Shown: positions 58,270 to 64,000 of the stretch, one piece after another
Numbering within the stretch: the stretch's first letter is position 1
How the letters are laid out: the number at the start of each line of letters is the position of its first letter
From: Maratus speciosus
Taxonomy: Eukaryota; Arthropoda; Arachnida; Araneae; Salticidae
DNA length: 64,000 bases
NCBI GenBank assembly: GCA_963932465.1
Contig: OZ010795.1
Coordinates: 521,735,451-521,799,450 of the forward strand
Reading direction: 5' to 3'
Notes under the pieces: model-generated
What the model was told of the DNA's origin: nothing
What the model saw: the letters and a program-made list of their open reading frames with translations, nothing else
The model's database searches: none
Position numbers and translations under genes: made by a program

Positions 58270-59186
58270 CACTGTAGGAAAAATTCGTCAATATACACTA
58301 AATTATTCCTCATTTTTTACAAAAAATTTCCGTACTCCTAGAAAATATGTTTTATACAGAAATTTTCCCCCGAACGTCTAAAAAGAGGAAGAAATTCTGT
58401 TCATTCCTAGCAAGCATGCGTATTAGTTATATTAATAATAAATCCGAATTTATTAGAAAACGAAGAACCAAAACTTCTGTAAATTAAGATTTCCGATTTA
58501 ATTTAAAAAAAAGAGAGAGAAAATTTTGAATTTCAAAGTAAATAATAATTACTTTTCTCATTCATTCAAAAGTACTCACAATTAATTTTTTTTAAGTTGA
58601 ATAAAGTTAAAACAAGTTCAATTTATAAAGTTGTTTATAAATAAATATTCGCATTTAAAATATACTTTAAATGAAAACATTTAAAAGATGTTTTAATTCA
58701 GATAATTAAATGGAAAAAATCGATGTTACGCAAAAAAATTATTTTCGAATAAAAATATAATATTCCTATTTTACTTCAAGCAATCTACGTAAAACTATTT
58801 AAAATTCATATGTACTAAAGTATAAAAACCTCAGCCACAATCTCATTAAAGAAGAAATCTTCCCGAAATGAACTTCAAAATTAAAATCTTTAAAGAAATT
58901 AATCAAGCCCATCTGAAGCAAACATATTTACTTCAAAGCGTTTAAACCGTGTTGTGTAGCTATAGTTCAGTGCTATTTTCGTTTGTCTCGTAACGCTTAG
59001 ATGGCTGATTCGAATCCAACGATTCTAATCCAATCTTTTTCTTTTTTCCCGACTTTCTTCAATTGATGGATATTTCACTTCTTCTAATGGAGAAAAAAGA
59101 ACGGATATTTGCCAATTCACTAATATTCGTCGGTAGCACTGCTTCCAGTAGAATTTTCGTGAATTGAAGAAAGTTTTTTGAGAGTG
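58270..59186. mobile_element. CACTG...GAGTG element inside gypsy gag, with tRNA-like segment
   Basis: TA flanks lie at 58,268-58,269 and 59,187-59,188. The element begins CACTGTAGGAAAAATTCG and ends ...TTTTTTGAGAGTG, so the outer five bases pair and the next 20 are partly complementary. The gag reading on either side shows that these 917 bp are an insertion. The end sequence AGAGTG followed by TA is the same as in the 2.8-kb element at 8,732. No transposase was seen. A tRNA-like stretch lies at about 58,948-59,028. Confidence 0.7.
58948..59028 (+). repeat. tRNA-like sequence inside the CACTG element
   Basis: GTTGTGTAGCTATAGTTCAG has an A-box form, and GGCTGATTCGAATCC about 45 bases later has a B-box form. 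The acceptor ends are not well paired, so it is probably a tRNA pseudogene or SINE head. Confidence 0.5.
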
Positions 59187-60255
59187 TATCTTTTTCATTA
59201 CTAACAAGTCTTCTGCAAAATGTGTCTTTGTTTCCTCAGGTAATTATGCTAATTTGATTAACTACAATTAATTCCGATAATTCCTCAAAGTTATCTATTT
59301 AAAGACCGTCAATTCATTGTTGGAAGTGCACCTTGATCTCATAAGCGAAATTGCGCCAATTAGCAGATATCTCATTTTTAAGTAATAAAAATTTCAGCCT
59401 AAACTCTTTTGACGATAGTTTGTAGCGTTTTAAAAGAATACTTTTTACGTAACCATAATCATGCATTTCGGGTACATTAACCCTGGTTATTATATTAATC
59501 ACATCTAATGGCATTAGGTTAATTAAATAGTTGACCCACTCTTTTTTATCAATGTCCGTTTGTGCCATTTGCCTTTCGTACATAGCCAAATATAAACTAA
59601 TATCATTCGTACTATCATATTTTGTGAATAATCTAAGCAATCCATATTGCTTACCCGGATTTGTCCTTGGGTTCACATCGATGTGTTGTTTTAAATTTTC
59701 CTGTAGTTGTATTCTCTCAATTCCAAACTTTCTTTCACGATCTTTTTCTTCTAATGTTACTCTCCATTTTCTCTGTTCCATTTCCATTTTCAGTTTCTTT
59801 CCTTCGATGTCTGCTTGTAATTTCTTTTCTTCCAGTAGCGATTGCGCTTATGCCTGTAATTCTTCTCTTCAAGTTCAGCTTTTTCTTTTCTAGCTGTCAT
59901 AATTACTTCTAATCGGTCCTTTATAAAATCTTCATCGTTATCCTTGCAGTTTTTAATTAGCTTTATTAGTACAGGCATTTTCGGTTTTCCTGGTGGTTCG
60001 ATACCGCATTCCCCGCAAAGATTTATTATATCAATTAACTTAGACTTGTGTAGGGTTCCCATATGTACTTGAATAATTACGATCACAGTTTTTACGCTTG
60101 CCTTGCTAATTCACAATCTAACCTTTGGCAAAGGCGATTTACAACAGTTTCGTTTGATTCATATTTGACTACTTATTTCGCTGCTATTTGCATAAGATTC
60201 CGAATGTTTTTTCCACTAATAGTTGCTTAAGATCCTGGCATCAAACCCACAAATT

Positions 60256-60580
60256 TGTAGGATGGTTATATATAAAATGTTAATTTACTGTTGACTTGAA
60301 TAACAAGACGTTGGAATAACAACACATGAACTTTAATACAATTCTATAAGAATAATTTTACACCACTTCGTTGATAGGCTCTTCACATACATTACATTTC
60401 TCACTTAAAACCTATAATACACTTTCTTTCGAACAATCCGATTAAGACTAACAGTGTCTTCCTGGGCATTTCATATGCCGATGCTTTATGAACAATATAA
60501 TTTTATAGACTGACTTTTTTCTAATTTTGAATATCTCCAAACCTTGATGGTGAATTTTCATAACTCATGCTTTCAAATCA
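60256..60580 (-). repeat. 5' LTR of the gypsy element
   Basis: On the plus strand it runs TGTAGGATGGTT to CAAATCA. It is the partner of the LTR at 52,803. The leader between this LTR and gag (60,087-60,255) holds no confident primer-binding site. Confidence 0.8.
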
Positions 60581-61339
60581 TGAAAATACCAGTGCGCCAG
60601 TTAATTTTCTGATCAAGCACATCATAAAGAAAATAAACGATGTATAAATTCAAATCTTACACACACACACATTATATATATAGTTATAAACGCAGCAGCA
60701 CACACATATCTGTAAGAAAATAACATACAAATATCAATTTATATCATTAACATTTTTTGATGATAAAAGATATAAAATGTAAAATTTTTAATAATAAATT
60801 TTTAAATGATGTTTTGCCACTAAGGAATTAAGAATATTCATTTCGAAAATTTACCATAATTGGATAAATACATTTTGACAAAATGTGAAAAATTATCTTT
60901 CTAAAATCGGAGAGCTTTGTAGAAAGGAAACTAATAAATCCTAATTTGGAAGTCTTTCATATACTTTAAACTTTACCGAAATTTCGTAGAATAACATGAA
61001 AAGATAAGTTTTCAAATTCCATAATAACGTTAAACAATTCCGAAAAATCAGCTTACTGAAAAACATGCTCTTGGGTAATCCCCGTTTTGGAGATAATATT
61101 TCGTAAGATAAAATTCTGTTTGCAATACATATATAATAAACCTTTCAAGTCGATAAACTGACTACAATAGCTATACGATAAATCTTTCAAATCGGATTTT
61201 TTACAAACTTAAAAATTCCCCTTTAGGGATGTTGTGCGTCAGAGAAGAAGTAAAACAATTTTACGTAGCTTACTTTTCTGCTGAGAATTTTACATTGTGT
61301 AACGATATAAATTGTTGTTGTTTACTATTGAGAAAAAAA
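60581..61339. other. AT-rich spacer
   Basis: A short (AC)n run is at about 60,659-60,671. Otherwise nothing recognised. Confidence 0.3.
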
Positions 61340-62190
61340 TCGAATTTTTCGTAAAACACTTAAAATAGTAATTATATATAAAAGAAATATAACATCTGTT
61401 TAAGAAACGATCATACATACATTTTATCTTTACTGATTTGCACACAAAGGCAGTTTTTCTGCTTAAAAAAGTTCTATTTTTCTTTTTGTATTTCCTGAAT
61501 ATCTGATATTTCACATACATTCTAAAGAAACTGTTTTTTAAAATGTAAACTCATGTAAAAGATGTGTCAAACACGCAGACACCGAAAATTGAGTTATAAG
61601 TGGTAGAGGAAGTTCGGGTAATATAAAATTGTCGGTCAATACGGAATGCTGCAAATATCTCGTCTGTACGCGGTGCTGCAGCCAAGAGTAAAACTACCAG
61701 ATGACTTCCGAATGCTCGTTGATGCACTGCGGTGAGTTCTGTTTGGATACCATTTGTTGGATCGAATTTTTCATAAAAAATTTAAAATAGTAATTATATT
61801 TTGACGAAATTTAACATCTTTTTAAGAAATGTAAGGGATGAACATACATATATTTTACCTTTACTGATTTGCACAGAAAAGCAGTTTTTCTGCTTGAAAA
61901 AACCTTCTATTTTTCTTTTTGTATTTTTTGAATATCTGATATTTCGCAAATATTCTAAAGAAACTGTTTTTAAAAACGTTAACTCATATAAAAGATGTGT
62001 CAACCACGCAGACACTGATAATTGAGTTATATGGGGTAGAAGAAGTTCGGGTAATATAGAATGGTCAATACGGATTGCTACAATATCTCGTCCGTACGCG
62101 GTGCTACAGCCAAGCGTAAAACTGCCAGACGACTTCCAAGTGCTCGTTGATGCATTGTGGTGAGTTCTGTCTGGACACCATTTGTTGGAG
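61340..62190. repeat. Tandem duplication of 422 bp
   Basis: Two copies begin TCGAATTTTTC at 61,340 and 61,762. They share TTTACTGATTTGCACA, GCAGTTTTTCTGCTT, AAAAGATGTGTCAA, GAAGTTCGGGTAATATA, GTACGCGGTGCT and CAGTTTTAC/GTAAAACT text, and both end near GGTGAGTTCTGT(T/C)TGGA(T/C)ACC. Identity is roughly 85-90% by eye. The minus strand of the second copy has a 137-codon open frame that is broken in the first, with no recognised motif. Confidence 0.85.
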
Positions 62191-62266
62191 TGGCAGGGAA
62201 AAATCAAATCTTATTCTCAATTGTTGCGTTTTTTAGCAGGAAATTAAAAAAAAAATTCGTATTATT

Positions 62267-63340
62267 CGATCTTCGTCTGTGATGTTATCTAAGTTCAGTA
62301 TTAATATAAACCTTTATATTTATTCTTGCGTTAATCATTTTACCTTTTTATTTATCATGTTAAAGACTTAAGATGATATTTTGTTAATGCGTGTCGGGTA
62401 AAATGGAATATCAGCTAAATAAGATGAACAATTGTTCTACTCCGACGTATTATCTGAGATGGCTTTTTACCAGTTTCTATACGATCTTCGTCTGTGATGT
62501 TAACTAAGTTCAGTATTAATTTAAACATATTTATTGTTGTTTAAATCAGTTTACCTTTATGCTAGCATGTTCGAGACTAAAGATGATATATTTTTTCAAA
62601 TGGTGTGTCAGGTAAAATGGAATATCAGCTAAATAAAATGAACAATTATTCACTCCGACGCTTTATCTGAGATGGGATTTTTAGCACTTTCTATACGATC
62701 TTCGTCTGTGATGTTAACTATGTTTAGTATTAATTTAAACATATTTATTGTTTTGTAAATCAGTTTACCTTTATGTTAGCGTGTTAAAGACTGGAGAGGA
62801 TTTATTTTTGCAAATGGTGTGTCCAGTAAAATTGAATATCAGCTAAATAAGATGAACAATTATTCCACTCCGACGTATTATCTGAGATGGGCTTTTTACC
62901 AGTGTCTACACCGTCTTCGTCTGTGATGATAACTAAGTTCAGTATTAATTTAAACATATTTATTGCTGTGTAAATCAGTTTACCTTTATGTTACCATGTT
63001 AAAGACTAAAGAGGATTTTTTTTTTCAAATGGTGTGTCGAGTAAAATGGAATATCAGCTAAATAAGATGAACAATTATTCTTCTCCGACCTATTATCTGA
63101 GATGGGTTTTTTACCAGTTTCTACACGATCTTCGTTTGTGATGTTAACTAAGTTCAGTTTTAATTTAAACACTTATATTTATTGTTGTATTTATCAGTTT
63201 ACCTATATGTTAGCATGTTAAAGACTGAAGATGATATTTTTTCAAATGGCGTGTCGTGTAAAATGGACTATCAGCTAGATAAGATGAACAGTCATTCTAC
63301 TCACACATATTATCTGAGATGCTCTTTTTACCAGTTTCTA
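62267..63340. repeat. Five tandem units of 214-215 bp (satellite)
   Basis: Units start CGATCTTCGTCTGTGATG or a variant at 62,267, 62,482, 62,696, 62,911 and 63,126. Each contains AAGTTCAGTATTAAT, CAGTTTACCTTTATG, GTAAAATGGAATATCAGC, AAGATGAACAATTATTC and TATTATCTGAGATGG. The last unit ends at TTTCTACACCAGATGACG. Copies are very similar, with scattered substitutions and small indels. No protein frame is conserved across units. Confidence 0.9.
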
Positions 63341-64000
63341 CACCAGATGACGAAGATGCAATATGTCTGTTTTACATTGAAAATTATTCAGAGGTTGAAA
63401 GATGAAAGGAGTGGATAAAATGTATGATGTTTCCAATTCAGGCTCATGTGGACTCTCCGGGCGTCGAAACATCAGACTAAATTTGTCATTCTGCATTTTT
63501 CAAAGAATCTGACATTTTTTAGATCATGTACTACTGTTTACATATTACGTAATCTTGGTTATTCTTGGAAATCACAGTTTTTCATGCAGTTTGAATGTTC
63601 CATATAATCCTATTCCATATTACACGACTGGTTCATATTAGCCGAAAAAAAGAACTTCTTTTTTTAAAAAAATAAATATTGGTATTTATTTTTTTCTTCC
63701 ACTTTAAACGTTTTAAAAATGTGTAAAGAAAAAGTCAAATTTTGTACTTTTCTTATTTTGGATGTATCTCAAATTTATTATGTTGACTTACAAAACAAAA
63801 TGTAAATGGTACTCCATAATACTCAAGCTACCTCTATAAAAGCCTGCACAGATTGAAAGAAGCTAAAACAATTCTGATCCTACAGCACACAAGCCAGTAA
63901 TGTTTATTGCAAAAATTTTAACTTGATTTTGTTAAACCAATATTTACATAGAATATTTATTGTATGCAACTGAATTTAACTTGTTATCGTTCAACTCAGA
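63341..64000. other. AT-rich end of window
   Basis: No gene or repeat pair recognised. Confidence 0.3.

Larger units (their letters stand above)
58070..60086 (-). pseudogene. Gypsy gag pseudogene, split by a CACTG element
   Basis: From the Met at 60,086 (or 60,059) the protein reads MGTLHKSKLIDIINLCGECG, a SAP-like start. A charged Glu/Lys/Arg-rich coiled-coil-type stretch follows, then from 59,787 the capsid-like part (YDSTNDISLYLAMYERQM, WVNYLINLMPLDVINIITR, YGYVKSILLKRYKLS). It continues past 59,314 in shifted frame as DNFEELSELIVVNQI to about 59,187, is interrupted by the CACTG element, and resumes at 58,269 (DDSVNKLDIYETARR) to the Tc1 insertion at 58,067. There are frameshifts near 59,845 and 59,312. 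Gag would form the particle. Confidence 0.8.
52803..60580 (-). mobile_element. Ty3/gypsy LTR retrotransposon, broken by two insertions
   Basis: Two LTRs in the same orientation (52,803-53,129 and 60,256-60,580) flank gag and pol remnants on the minus strand in the order gag, zinc knuckle, protease, reverse transcriptase, RNase H, integrase. The LTRs differ at many positions, so the copy is old. Removing the CACTG element (58,270-59,186) and the Tc1 element (56,537-58,067) leaves about 5.3 kb, a normal length. I found no clear target duplication, perhaps because the LTR ends are slightly misplaced. Confidence 0.85.

Noticed and set aside
59531..59912. Plus-strand frames of 83-120 codons opposite gypsy gag
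   Set aside because: Antisense to gag. The Phe/Ser/Cys-rich translations are the complement of a Lys/Glu-rich coiled coil.

Overview
This window looks like AT-rich repeat sequence from a metazoan nuclear genome. It is most likely an arthropod and plausibly a spider or other chelicerate, but that assignment is inference. The evidence is the transposon mix (Tc1/mariner, piggyBac, Helitron, Penelope-like, Ty3/gypsy and a LINE with an RNase H domain), a tRNA-derived SINE, many poly-A/poly-T tracts and microsatellites, and the lack of compact or operon-like gene layout. I recognise no complete host gene. One possible host exon, with a duplicated end, lies at 46,076-47,000. Nearly every coding stretch is a transposon gene, and only one is clearly intact: a DD34E Tc1-like transposase at 56,775-57,815 on the minus strand.

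Layout. 1-8.7 kb: a dispersed repeat with a GTCTGTC header, a piggyBac-type MITE, a palindromic MITE, an internally deleted mariner and a broken Tc1 copy. 8.7-16.5 kb: a 2.8-kb element ending CACTG...GAGTG with many small palindromes in its arms, a Helitron, a solo LTR with its target duplication, and a second CACTG-ended element containing a tRNA-like segment. 18.7-24.4 kb: a tandem duplication split by a dead Tc1 element, a three-unit 149-bp repeat, a large hairpin and a TIR element with an imperfect 8-bp target duplication. 24.6-33.4 kb: pieces of Helitron-like elements and an inverted pair of tRNA-derived SINE heads. 34.6-45.6 kb: a non-autonomous mariner-like element, a SINE, a 5'-truncated LINE, a piggyBac relic inside degenerate tandem repeats, a TTAA-flanked element, and a dead IR/DR-type Tc1 that was hit by a LINE insertion. 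47.2-52.8 kb: one Helitron with about eight 300-bp tandem units inside a TIR element, then a second Helitron that carries a Penelope-like insertion and a foldback MITE. The Penelope insertion has inverted terminal repeats, each with a hammerhead ribozyme motif. 52.8-60.6 kb: a Ty3/gypsy element on the minus strand, interrupted in gag by a CACTG-ended element and by the intact Tc1. 61.3-63.3 kb: a 422-bp tandem duplication and a five-unit 215-bp satellite.

The main interest is the layering of insertions, which gives relative ages and lets element ends be checked against the sequence they interrupt. It also exposes a family of TA-flanked CACTG...GTG elements, two of which carry tRNA-like modules, and a Penelope insertion whose ribozyme motifs and 14-bp target duplication can be read directly. 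All family assignments were made by eye from motifs and were not checked by database search.
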